NCBI GenBank assembly: GCA_016708435.1 | Contig: JADJFV010000001.1 | Coordinates: 1-64,000 of the forward strand | DNA length: 64,000 bases | Direction of reading: 5' to 3' | Source of the DNA: Leptospiraceae bacterium | GTDB lineage: Bacteria > Spirochaetota > Leptospiria > Leptospirales > Leptospiraceae | Part shown: positions 1 to 7,508 of the stretch, piece after piece | How the letters are laid out: each line of letters opens with the position of its first letter | Numbering within the stretch: position 1 is the stretch's first letter | Made by a program: the position numbers and the translations under genes | Notes under the pieces: generated by a model | Database searches by the model: none | What the model was told of the DNA's origin: nothing | The model's input: the letters and a program-made list of their open reading frames with translations, nothing else

Positions 1-2
1 GC

Positions 3-119
3 TTTGGTGTGGGATTTGGGTTATTCATTGTAATTATCCACTTTAAGAATCATGGAATATCACTTTCCTCAATTTTCTCTTTTGCATTCCTCCATGCGGT
101 AAATAGTGGTCAAGCATGA
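3..119 (+). CDS. possible C-terminal end of a hydrophobic protein (cut by window edge)
   Basis: An open frame enters from the left edge and stops at TGA 117-119. Its 38 residues are strongly hydrophobic, with a membrane-like stretch near the start and a short polar tail. I do not recognise it. It could be the last membrane segment of an integral membrane protein, or simply an open frame in AT-rich DNA; only sequence to the left of the window can decide. Confidence 0.25.
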   Translation, partial: FGVGFGLFIVIIHFKNHGISLSSIFSFAFLHAVNSGQA

Positions 120-291
120 TTGAATTTCAGAGTTCCTTGGAGTTTGATTTGTGGTTGTTTTTTCCTAGAAACCTTTGGCAAAATAATAATATCGATATTG
201 TAATTACATCCTTGTCTTTTAATTTGATATCCTCTTAAACATTATAATTATAAAGAGAAAAAGAAAAATAGTAAAACTAAATTGGCTTAAA

Positions 292-455
292 TTAATGATC
301 ATTGTCACCCTCATAATTGCATACCACTTGCGCTGCAACAGAACCCGCAATAATTGACTGCGATCTTGCGAAGCACTCATTATCTTTGAGTAAAATTGCA
401 TCCAACTTTTCCCATACTTCTATTCCATTCTATCCAACAAATTAAAAGCTTAAAA
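292..455 (-). pseudogene. fragment of an unrecognised reverse-strand gene
   Basis: Reverse-strand codons from about 420 to the TAA at 292-294 read as a plausible C-terminus (WEKLDAILLKDNE and on). The adjoining DNA at 397-455 is an imperfect copy of 1250-1308. In both copies one reverse frame gives a related peptide: IEWNRSMGKVGCN here, LEWDRMMGEVECN there. This suggests duplicated and decayed coding DNA. Family not recognised. Confidence 0.25.
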
Positions 456-487
456 CAAAATCGGATTGCGTTTCATCCATACAGAGA

Positions 488-515
488 TGTTTTGAAGTTA
501 AACGGAGTAAAATTT
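488..515 (+). repeat. 27-28 bp dispersed repeat, copy 1
   Basis: Copy 1 of a short direct repeat with core TTTTGAA, then AAACGG, then GTAAAATTT. It differs from copies 2 (721-747) and 3 (1453-1479) at a few bases. It lies in non-coding DNA just after the duplicated segment 397-455. Confidence 0.6.
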
Positions 516-565
516 ATAACTTTTGTTTGATTTAGTTTTAATTCCATTAGGTTTACTCAATAGTA

Positions 566-720
566 TTTAATATTTCAATTAATTCTTTATCTGTGACAGA
601 GTCTTTTGCCTTTCTTAAAAGAGTTAATTTGGTCTACAGAATCTTTTAAATCTTTAAGAAGTTCAGCTTTTTGAGGAGCAATTGTCGTAGTCTTTATGAA
701 TGAAAAATTATGTAAAATGA
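566..720 (-). pseudogene. decayed C-terminal coding fragment
   Basis: Two overlapping reverse frames join into a peptide that looks like a protein C-terminus: APQKAELLKDLKDSVDQI in one frame, then LLRKAKDSVTDKELIEIL ending at a TAA near 566 in the next. The fragment starts exactly where the 27-bp repeat (721-747) ends, with an IS66 relic on the other side, so the repeat marks a junction between unrelated coding relics. Family not recognised. Confidence 0.3.
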
Positions 721-747
721 TGTTTTGAACTAAACGAGGTAAAATTT
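721..747 (+). repeat. 27 bp dispersed repeat, copy 2
   Basis: Copy 2 of the repeat seen at 488-515 and 1453-1479. It lies inside an open reverse frame, where it encodes KILPRLVQN, and separates the IS66 relic from an unrelated coding fragment. Confidence 0.65.
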
Positions 748-905
748 GTTTTTTAATTTTGAGCAATAGTTCAATCATTTTGCCTGCCCATTTTTGTAAG
801 TTTTCTTCTTTCTCGAAAATCAATTCACGCAACAGATGTGCATTGCAGAGAACATGTTCAAAATCAAATTTAAAATAGGATCTATAAAAATCGTGGACTG
901 TTTTT
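748..905 (-). pseudogene. IS66-family transposase relic
   Basis: Reverse-strand translation gives HDFYRSYFKFDFEHVLCNAH followed by LLRELIFEKEENLQKWAGKM. This is the signature of the DDE core of IS66 transposases, where the conserved CNAHLLREL stretch follows a catalytic Asp near VHD. Only about 50 codons remain of a roughly 500-residue protein. The match ends at the 27-bp repeat on one side and at a small gene on the other, so this is a scar rather than a working element. Confidence 0.75.
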
Positions 906-938
906 CCTTTGAACTGGTATAATATCGAAGAAAGTAAT

Positions 939-1205
939 ATGGAAGATTATCAAAATTATATAGAAAAATATTTTATAGAAGACGGAGTCGAATACGAAGG
1001 CTTTGTTAAAAACACTCACCCATCTCAAAAATTATATGTCAAATGTTGGATTGATAATGATTATGGAGGCTACACTCGATTTTACGAAGTAGAACCACAA
1101 GGCAAAACATCCACAATGTTTCACAATTGTGGTCCTATATTTCCCTGGGAAAATCAGTATGATTTTGAAATATTAGAAATATCGAACAAACCTTTTTCAG
1201 ATTAG
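939..1205 (+). CDS. small hypothetical protein
   Basis: An 88-residue acidic protein starting at ATG 939; a TTG at 909 would add ten residues but has no visible ribosome site. It is rich in Tyr, Asp, Glu and Trp, with two Cys in the C-terminal half, and has no signal peptide or membrane segment. The composition looks protein-like, but I do not recognise the family. It begins about 30 bases beyond the IS66 relic, so it may be passenger DNA or the remainder of a larger gene. Confidence 0.45.
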   Translation: MEDYQNYIEKYFIEDGVEYEGFVKNTHPSQKLYVKCWIDNDYGGYTRFYEVEPQGKTSTMFHNCGPIFPWENQYDFEILEISNKPFSD

Positions 1206-1519
1206 AAATACATTCACCAAACCTTCCACCATTTTTCTTTCTAGTAAATTGCATTCAACTTCTCCCATCATTCTATCCCATTCTAATCTTACAAATAAAA
1301 AGCTTAAATACCACTTCTCAGAAATAAGTTCTGCTATATTTCTAGAAAGGGGTATTCCCCATTCTCAAAAACAGAATATTCAATTTTAATTCAGAATTTA
1401 CTTTTGAGAATGGGTATAGCAAAAGTGGACTTTCGTCTCTTTCATAAAAAGGTGTTTTGAACTAAACGGTGTAAAATTTGTGTTGGTTCTAATTCTTCTA
1501 TTGATAGAGGGGGAATACA
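1206..1519. other. non-coding stretch with a duplicated segment and a stem-loop
   Basis: No gene is seen. 1250-1308 is an imperfect copy of 397-455. An inverted repeat with arms CCCATTCTCAAAA and TTTTGAGAATGGG lies at about 1358-1415 and could fold in RNA. Copy 3 of the 27-bp repeat is at 1453-1479, just before the next small gene. Confidence 0.5.
1453..1479 (+). repeat. 27 bp dispersed repeat, copy 3
   Basis: Copy 3, nearly identical to copy 2 at 721-747. It sits 40 bases upstream of the 61-residue gene at 1520, so it could also carry promoter or recombination function. Confidence 0.65.
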
Positions 1520-1705
1520 ATGATTGCCGGAGGCTCAGGTTTAAGAAATACTCCTCCTAAAAAGGATCTCTACGCAGGCAGGGATTGGAATCTAACCTTC
1601 ATCGAATTTCAAAAATTCCGCGCAAACGTTAAGCATATTCTAGGTCTAAACAAACTCGTCAAAAAAGTAAAAGACATCGAAGAGAAACTCAGGATGAAAG
1701 AATAA
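1520..1705 (+). CDS. small basic hypothetical protein
   Basis: A 61-residue protein starting with ATG after a strong purine-rich ribosome site (GAGGGGG, 7 bases upstream). The N-terminus is glycine-rich; residues 40-61 are Lys/Glu-rich and probably helical or coiled coil. No signal peptide is present. It is followed by a stem-loop at 1723-1768. The good ribosome site and terminator make it likely to be expressed, but I do not recognise the family. Confidence 0.5.
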   Translation: MIAGGSGLRNTPPKKDLYAGRDWNLTFIEFQKFRANVKHILGLNKLVKKVKDIEEKLRMKE

Positions 1706-1722
1706 ACATAATTTATTAAATA

Positions 1723-1768
1723 GGTATTACTTTCGATTAATCGATTTATTATTTCGAAAAGTAATACC
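1723..1768. terminator. bidirectional stem-loop terminator
   Basis: Arms GGTATTACTTTCG (1723-1735) and CGAAAAGTAATACC (1755-1768) pair over 13 bases with one bulged A, followed by a T-rich stretch. It lies between the convergent ends of the 61-residue gene (+) and the lipoprotein gene (-), so it can serve both. Confidence 0.65.
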
Positions 1769-1798
1769 AGGAAATTTTTTAAATTAATCAGAAAAATA

Positions 1799-2309
1799 TC
1801 AATCTATCTTCGAGTAACAGCTATACAAACCAATTAGAGCTTGATCAATACTATCTACAGAACTGGTAGGCTCTTTGTAACTCGTTGTAAAAATTCCATT
1901 GATTTGTGGAGAAATACAGTATGCCTTTGCATTTTCTTCGGTATCAGTTGGCTTTGAAAACACTGCCGTGACAGCCTGATTGATCTCCTTTGATACGTAG
2001 CGGCAAACACCGATTAAGTTCTGTTGAGAACAACGAGACTTAACCTTTTCATAGCCCACATTACAAAGTCCATCATATTTGCTTGTTGAGAATATTTCAT
2101 AACATGAAATATCATATGCTCCAGTTGTTGAACAAGAATACTGAAATGAGTAAGTCCCCTTTGGCAGAATTCCCGATTGAGCGTAGCAAGAATTGCATAA
2201 TCTGATAAACACTTTTTTGTATCTTTGTCTCGCTTATCTTTTTTTCTGAAGAACATTGTATCAAAAAACCTGCGAATAATAATATGATAATTAAATTTAA
2301 TTTTTTCAT
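1799..2309 (-). pseudogene. frameshifted lipoprotein
   Basis: The ATG at 2309 overlaps the porin stop codon (TAATG), so translation would be coupled. The first frame encodes a lipoprotein signal peptide with lipobox LIQC at residues 16-19, followed by a polar linker. Near 2212, beside a six-T run (2210-2215), the coding signal moves to another frame and continues as a Cys-rich domain of about 130 residues to the stop at 1799. The pieces together would make a lipoprotein of about 165 residues with many Cys (NSCYAQSG, YSCSTTGAYDISC and others), probably disulphide-bonded. The break may be true decay or a homopolymer consensus error. Family not recognised. Confidence 0.6.
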
Positions 2310-3712
2310 TAGTAAAATACCTGCATTTGAAATCTTAATTGGTGATCACCATCTGCAACCGCTGGATTTCCTTTATAATTAAAATAATCCATTTGCAATT
2401 TCAAATTGTGACTCAAGAAATAATGTGATAGCGCAATACCTTTTTCAGAAGAGCGAACTAGATTTGGATCTGTCTGACCAATGGGCTTATATTCACCAAA
2501 TCGCATACTTACCTCCCAGTTGTTCTGAAATAAATAACCAAATTGAATAAACGCTCCTTCGGCTGCTCTCGAGTATTCTCTCTTTAAAGTCCCACTTATA
2601 TTTTTTTCATCATAGGGGGAATCTGCTTTTCTTTTTAATCCTTCTAAAGTAAAAGAAAATCCTAACCATTTTAAATATACTTCTGCGGTTGCATGAGCGT
2701 AATCGAATCTAGCAAATTCATATTGTGTTCCAAAAGTACTTAAAGAACGATTTGAGTTTTTATTGTAAGCGACTGCCCCACCAAATGCCACTTTCGGAGT
2801 TTTGTAACGATTAAAATCAACTTCAGAAAGCCAATCATTGTTATCCCCTCCTTTTGAAATTCCACCCCACGGAGAATAAATTAATCTAGCAACAGTTAAA
2901 ACTCCAGGAGTATTATTCTCCGCTCTATTTCTTCCATTACCACCAAATACGCCAACAAAGTAAGCGAGTTTTCGATCCATTCCTAAAAAATCTTCGGAAA
3001 ATAAAACGACACCAACGTCACGATCCAAATTCAATTCACTTTGAACAATCGACCGATCTACCATTTGTAAGGCAGAAGAAGAATTCCATCGTTGCCTACT
3101 AAAGGGAATTTTCATTTGACCAAAGATTATTTTTGCATCACGATGTTTATTGTAAGTAATACTTGCATCTCTTAGGGGAATTCTTCTATCGGTTTCTTTA
3201 TCTCGATCAGCTAAACCAATTTGAAAATAATACTTCCAATCATCTCCAAACAATTTTCCACCCATTTGAATCCTAGATCTTCGAACCATAAAGTTTGTGG
3301 TATTTGTGGACGGATCTATATTCATAGATTGGTCTGCACGAGCTTGTATTCTTAATCTAAGATCAATGCTATGCAGCTTATCAGCAGTTTCAAATTTAAA
3401 CCCCTTGCCCGGCCCAGATTCAACTTTCACAGATTCTGATTTTTTTTCGGGAGCTACTTCTGTTTTAGCTTTTTCCTCAGGAGGCTTTTCTATACTTGTT
3501 TTTTCTTCAGAAGTTTTTTCTACTTTAGGCTTTTCTTCAGCCGGCTTTTCCAATTTAGGTTTATCTTCTTTTTCTATCACTGAGTTTGTAACAGGTTCTT
3601 TTTTTTCCTCTTGCACACTTTGAGAATAAAGAAGTCCTGAACTCAAAGTCAGACCGAGAATGAAAAATATCACTCGATATCCACAGACTATTCTACGATT
3701 CAGAATTAGCAT
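2309..3712 (-). CDS. OprP/OprO-like phosphate-selective porin
   Basis: A 467-residue outer-membrane porin. Residues about 1-30 form a signal peptide ending near LLYSQS. Residues about 36-95 are a Lys/Glu/Pro-rich linker of near-tandem EKP units. The rest has the layout of the OprP/OprO porin family: FKFETADKLHSIDLRLRIQA at the barrel start, RRSRIQMGGKLFGDDWKYYF, FGQMKIPFSRQ, and a C-terminal strand ending FYF-like (QMQVFY). In that family the trimeric barrel passes phosphate or polyphosphate; substrate here is inferred. An 11-bp-phased TTACA array lies 106-200 bases upstream and may be its control region. The lipoprotein gene downstream is translationally coupled. Confidence 0.85.
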   Translation of the reverse strand: MLILNRRIVCGYRVIFFILGLTLSSGLLYSQSVQEEKKEPVTNSVIEKEDKPKLEKPAEEKPKVEKTSEEKTSIEKPPEEKAKTEVAPEKKSESVKVESGPGKGFKFETADKLHSIDLRLRIQARADQSMNIDPSTNTTNFMVRRSRIQMGGKLFGDDWKYYFQIGLADRDKETDRRIPLRDASITYNKHRDAKIIFGQMKIPFSRQRWNSSSALQMVDRSIVQSELNLDRDVGVVLFSEDFLGMDRKLAYFVGVFGGNGRNRAENNTPGVLTVARLIYSPWGGISKGGDNNDWLSEVDFNRYKTPKVAFGGAVAYNKNSNRSLSTFGTQYEFARFDYAHATAEVYLKWLGFSFTLEGLKRKADSPYDEKNISGTLKREYSRAAEGAFIQFGYLFQNNWEVSMRFGEYKPIGQTDPNLVRSSEKGIALSHYFLSHNLKLQMDYFNYKGNPAVADGDHQLRFQMQVFY

Positions 3713-3817
3713 TTTATCTATCCTATCATTTCTAAAGTCCAGAGACTTACACGTTCTGGCTCTAGTCTTTTTTATTAGAGGATGTAACCGAACTAAGATA
3801 AAAATCTAAGAACAAAT

Positions 3818-3912
3818 GTTACAATCTTCTTACAAAAAGAAGTAATATTACAAATGTTACATTTAAATTACAAAAAAATTACACAGATATAAATAAAGTT
3901 ACTCAAATTACA
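3818..3912. promoter_or_regulatory. phased TTACA direct-repeat array upstream of the porin
   Basis: The hexamer RTTACA or close variants starts at 3818, 3829, 3847, 3856, 3867, 3878 and 3907. Steps of exactly 11 bp occur at 3818-3829 and 3856-3867-3878; a related GTTACT is at 3898. Eleven-bp direct repeats are how PhoB/OmpR-family response regulators bind (Pho boxes). Position ahead of a phosphate-porin homologue fits, but the regulator is not in the window and binding is inferred. Confidence 0.5.
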
Positions 3913-4032
3913 CTATTATTTCTTAAAATAAAGAATAGAACTAAGCAAAATTATCCACTCGCATCTGATTTTTTAAGTTTAAAATAAATTTTTTTACTTT
4001 TAACCTAGTTAGATTTTCAGATAAGCTGGTCG

Positions 4033-4563
4033 TTAATTGTTGAGACCGTGGAGATAATCCATATATAACTCTGCTTCAATTTCATTCACATTTTCCTCTA
4101 AAGGCATTTGAATACTGGCAGAGATTGTATGACTTATATAAGGTGGAATAATACGATTATCCGCAAGAAGAATCAGAGACGGAGAATTTTTATCTTCAGA
4201 GGTCTTTACATCAGAATAATCTTTTTTGAGAGAAAGTTCTCCAACCGTATTTCCAGTCTGACATTCTCCATACTTTGGTAGATAAGATTCTTTAAACTCG
4301 GAAAAAGCATTTTGCATAGGAAGATTGGAATATTCAAAATGTCTTTCCTACCGAGCCGATTTCAAAGTAGGGAAATGAAATTGATGACAATTAGCACAAA
4401 ATTCTGATTTACCAATCATTGGTTCAACTTGGTAATCATGTGTTAACTCTGCATTATCCGCCTATCCACTTTTTGAATTTGTGAATTGTGCAAGAATCCT
4501 AATGCAATATGCTCCGCTGTGTGTCATTCCCGAAATTCCACCCGCTATCGCCCAATGTCATTA
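4033..4563 (-). pseudogene. decayed multihaem c-type cytochrome
   Basis: Three reverse-strand frames join into one degraded coding region. From 4563 down: AIAGGISGMTHTAEHIALGF, then a frame change to ELTHDYQVEPMIGKSEFCANCHQFHFP, which carries a CxxCH haem-attachment motif (CANCH near 4400), then a stop and another frame change to FSEFKESYLPKYGECQTG and the final 70 codons. The second expected haem motif (ECQT) lacks its second Cys and His. The pattern fits secreted multihaem cytochromes involved in electron transfer. At least two frameshifts and several stops make function unlikely. Confidence 0.6.
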
Positions 4564-4584
4564 AGTTAAGGAAAAAAGGGATGT

Positions 4585-4610
4585 CACGCAAAGTCGCAGA
4601 GACGCTAAGG
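4585..4610. repeat. ACGCAAAG-type dispersed repeat
   Basis: CACGCAAAGTCGCAGAGACG followed by CTAAGG. A close relative is at 17981-18003. Repeats of this wording are scattered through many bacterial genomes; their role is unknown. Confidence 0.5.
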
Positions 4611-4639
4611 GTTTTAAAAGAGCTATTTGTTTTGGATTA

Positions 4640-5125
4640 GAAGAGATTCCGCTTTTATGATAACTTTTCCTTTTTCGTAATGTTTACAGAATACATTCAT
4701 TCATGAAAATGTAAATTCGAAACAGTTCCCGGAATTGTAAAGGTAACATGAATATGCCGCAAGTCTACGTTTAGTATATGAGAAAGATTAACCGACCACC
4801 TAACCCCACACCTTATACTTTTGATGAACAATGACAATTAGCCCCTTCCCTAAAAGGAAGGGACTTGATTGTAAAGTTTACTACTATACTAAATCTAAAC
4901 TATAAAATCCCCTTCCTTTTAGGGAAGGGGCTACGTATTCATATCCGACAATATCTGTAAATGTGGGGTTAGGTCCGAAAGTTCTCCATACTTCGATAAA
5001 AATCTTCTATCATAAATTCGCTGGAACTCTTCCCAGTGATTCATCCAAATGGATTTGTATAGACTCGACCTTTCGCACGCGGGAATGTAAGCGGGTTTAC
5101 TTTTATTGGTTGAACAAATATACAA
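4640..5125 (-). pseudogene. IS91-like transposase relic interrupted by a repeat
   Basis: Codons from 5125 to about 4980 encode AYIPACERSSLYKSIWMNHW followed by EEFQRIYDRRFLSKYG, which resembles the N-terminus of IS91-type (Y2, zinc-ribbon) transposases. The frame then enters the CCTAACCCC repeat (4798-4974). Below it, reverse frames at about 4640-4790 give HIHVTFTIPG, resembling the family's conserved FTIP stretch. No complete catalytic domain remains. Family assignment is from memory of motifs only. Confidence 0.45.
4798..4974. repeat. CCTAACCCC palindromic element, copy 1
   Basis: Terminal inverted repeats ACCTAACCCCACA / TGTGGGGTTAGGT enclose a second, inner inverted repeat (AGCCCCTTCCCTAAAAGGAAGGG and its complement). 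Total 177 bp. It sits within the IS91-like relic. It is related to 12948-13060 and 56545-56689 and has a MITE-like form: no gene, palindromic ends. Confidence 0.75.
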
Positions 5126-5414
5126 AGTAGTTTGGCTCCTACTCTATATAGGTCAGAAAACTAAAAAGATGTGCAAATTTACTAAAGCCCCATTCCCCGC
5201 CTGGGCGTCCGTTCAACCCATGCAAACATTCATGCATCATCATTACATCTAACTGAACCCATCGTATCTTTTATCGGTGTTCATCGTCCCTATCGGTGGT
5301 AATCTTTGAATATTTCATTTAGGATAAAAAAATGTAGGTAACGTTATGAAGGCAATGCAGTGCTGACCGGTTACCAATTGACATACGCAAGATATTTTAA
5401 ACCATGAATCCGTA
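5126..5414. other. non-coding stretch before an outer-membrane protein gene
   Basis: No gene is seen. It includes TTATCGGTGTTCATCG at about 5270, a short motif that recurs as TTATCGGTGTCCTCGG near 39879. The promoter of the gene at 5415 should lie here, but I see no convincing -35/-10 pair and no clear ribosome site ahead of its ATG. Confidence 0.4.
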
Positions 5415-6305
5415 ATGACTAAAAAGATTTTATTTACGCTGTTTCTATTTCTAGCCCTTTCGGAAACAATTTACTCTCAGGCAAAACAAGAAAAGGAAAA
5501 AACCAAAGATGCATTTGTAGAAGAAGACCCTGAGTCTCCAGCAGTAGATAGATTTAGAAAAAGAGATTTTGAACTGGGGATTCGTTTCGGACTTGGATAC
5601 CACGGAGAAGATAGATTCGAATCGCAAATCAAAAATTATAAATCAGAATCTTCGCCTTATATAATCAGTTCCACGCAAGTGAGCCCGATTCGGAATACGA
5701 CTAATTATGAATTTCTCGCCAGAATTCGTTTGTATGAAAACAGCAAGGTAGGATTTGTTTATGGAAATACTCAGTTCAATCGGTTTCATTTAACTGAGGT
5801 TACTAGTCTTTATGCGCCAAGTGTATATACAGCAACTCAGCTTAATTTCAATTTAAAAGTAGAATATTTTTTTCTTATGTATACACATGAATTTAAATTC
5901 AAACATTTCTTTGTAGAAGCAGGAATGGGAATGGGAATTAATACCGTTAGTTGGCAGACCAATGGGAACACTGTATCTAGATTTGAATACGCACCGCAAA
6001 CAGGATTCATGGTCGGAAATGGTCTTGGCTATAAACTAGAATCATCCATAAATAAAAAAATCACTGACCATTTTGTTTTACAATTCGGCGGTTTTTATAA
6101 TTACTATACTGTGCCTTCCTTCAATGGAACTTTCAACGATGACAGTGGTTCTTTTTATCTCAGGTCTGATGGAAGCATTGCTCCACTTTCAACTTCTGCC
6201 TTCAAGGATTCAATCATTGATACAAATTATGCATCAAGACAATTAGATATGAGAGCGGGAAACATAGTAATCTTTACCTCCGTTCTTTTTCGATTTTCTC
6301 TTTGA
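5415..6305 (+). CDS. predicted outer-membrane beta-barrel protein
   Basis: A 296-residue protein. Residues 1-21 are a signal peptide ending near IYSQA. A charged linker (residues 22-50, rich in Lys, Glu and Asp) leads into alternating aromatic and polar strands typical of a beta barrel (FELGIRFGLGYHG, YEFLARIRLYENSKVGFVYG, VEYFFLMYTHEFKFKHFFVE). The last residues, VLFRFSL, end in an aromatic-rich strand as outer-membrane proteins often do. The layout recalls uncharacterised Leptospira outer-membrane proteins. Function unknown. No strong Shine-Dalgarno is visible before ATG 5415. Confidence 0.7.
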   Translation: MTKKILFTLFLFLALSETIYSQAKQEKEKTKDAFVEEDPESPAVDRFRKRDFELGIRFGLGYHGEDRFESQIKNYKSESSPYIISSTQVSPIRNTTNYEFLARIRLYENSKVGFVYGNTQFNRFHLTEVTSLYAPSVYTATQLNFNLKVEYFFLMYTHEFKFKHFFVEAGMGMGINTVSWQTNGNTVSRFEYAPQTGFMVGNGLGYKLESSINKKITDHFVLQFGGFYNYYTVPSFNGTFNDDSGSFYLRSDGSIAPLSTSAFKDSIIDTNYASRQLDMRAGNIVIFTSVLFRFSL

Positions 6306-6413
6306 AAGAGGAGCCGTTTTCAAATTGTAATTATTCACGTAGAGGAAAAATTAGGCTATATCCATAGTTATGTCTAATAGTGAGAAGAACTCTTGGAATG
6401 GTATCGTATTAAA

Positions 6414-7493
6414 ATGATCCACGGGCTATTACTAATCTTTTTTTTGTTTTTCCATTCCCATTGTGATGGAGAAAAACCATCGGCGGCTAAACCTAATTAT
6501 CTGTCATTGCCCTATGCGTTCTCAAAGGCAGGAATAGAGAATGACAACACTAGTATCGCCGATCATAATAAACTGCAAAATCAAATTAGCGTCTATAGAG
6601 AAATATACAATGACGCACTAGGACTCTATAAGAGTAAAAAATACTTAGACTCAGTGAGCAAATATGAAGAAGCAATGAATATATTTGTAGAAGCAGAAAC
6701 ATACTATCATTACGGAAAAAGCTTAATGAGCATTGGAAAATTTCCAGAAGCAATCAAGGCTTACGAAATTTCGGATGCGCTAGATTATGAAAATAAAATT
6801 AACCTCTACTACAATCTCGCCTGTGCTTATAGTCTTTCTACTGAATTAGAATCCTCAGCCAAATACTTACAACTATCCATACAAAAAGGATTTAAACATT
6901 TTAATATTCTAGAACAAGATTCCAATTTATCATTCGTTAGAAAAAATCCAAAATGGAAGCAAATCCTGATTCACCTCACTTCGGATAAACATCTAACGAA
7001 AAATCCAAAGGATTTTATAACAAACCAAAGCAAAAAACTAAAACTAAAAAGTAATTCTAAAAATTTTATCTACGGAACAAAGGAAGAAGATCGAGATAAT
7101 ATCGAACTAGAACTCTTCGAAGGAATTGCATTCTATCGAGAAGAAATTACAGATAAAGACGGGTTCCTCACCGTGATTACAAGAGAAGGATCTTACAAAG
7201 CAGCCAAGGACACACTTCAAATTGAACTAAAAAAAGGACGCAAAGAAACTAATCATCCATCGGAAACAGTGAAAACAAACTTAGAATTCTCTACTGTTCA
7301 GCCGATTTCTTTTGAATTAATTTATAAAGAAAGCCTAAATGGATTTATGAAAAATGATTTTGTAATTTATGGGGATGATACAGTGTATGCGCTCGACAAG
7401 AAAGCCTGCGCTTATATTAAAGACGAAGAAAAAATAGATTGCGGGGAATGTAAGAAGCAGTATGAGCAGAAAGGATACTTCTGCGCATACTAA
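6414..7493 (+). CDS. TPR-repeat lipoprotein
   Basis: Start set at ATG 6414 (359 residues), because it directly begins a lipoprotein signal peptide (MIHGLLLIFFLFFHSHCDGE, lipid Cys at residue 17). A TTG seven codons upstream is the alternative. Residues about 50-165 contain two or three tetratricopeptide-like helical pairs (YNDALGLYKSKKYLDSVSKY, YHYGKSLMSIGKFPEAIKAY, YYNLACAYS). The C-terminal half is charged and beta-rich and ends with a Cys cluster (KACAY, DCGECKKQYEQKGYFCAY). Probably a membrane-anchored periplasmic or surface protein; partners unknown. Confidence 0.7.
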   Translation: MIHGLLLIFFLFFHSHCDGEKPSAAKPNYLSLPYAFSKAGIENDNTSIADHNKLQNQISVYREIYNDALGLYKSKKYLDSVSKYEEAMNIFVEAETYYHYGKSLMSIGKFPEAIKAYEISDALDYENKINLYYNLACAYSLSTELESSAKYLQLSIQKGFKHFNILEQDSNLSFVRKNPKWKQILIHLTSDKHLTKNPKDFITNQSKKLKLKSNSKNFIYGTKEEDRDNIELELFEGIAFYREEITDKDGFLTVITREGSYKAAKDTLQIELKKGRKETNHPSETVKTNLEFSTVQPISFELIYKESLNGFMKNDFVIYGDDTVYALDKKACAYIKDEEKIDCGECKKQYEQKGYFCAY

Positions 7494-7508
7494 CTATTTA
7501 CTGATAAA

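Noticed and set aside
3297..3623. Forward 108-codon open frame within the porin gene
   Set aside because: It is the antisense shadow of the EKP linker, rich in Ser/Phe as expected from complementing Glu/Lys codons.
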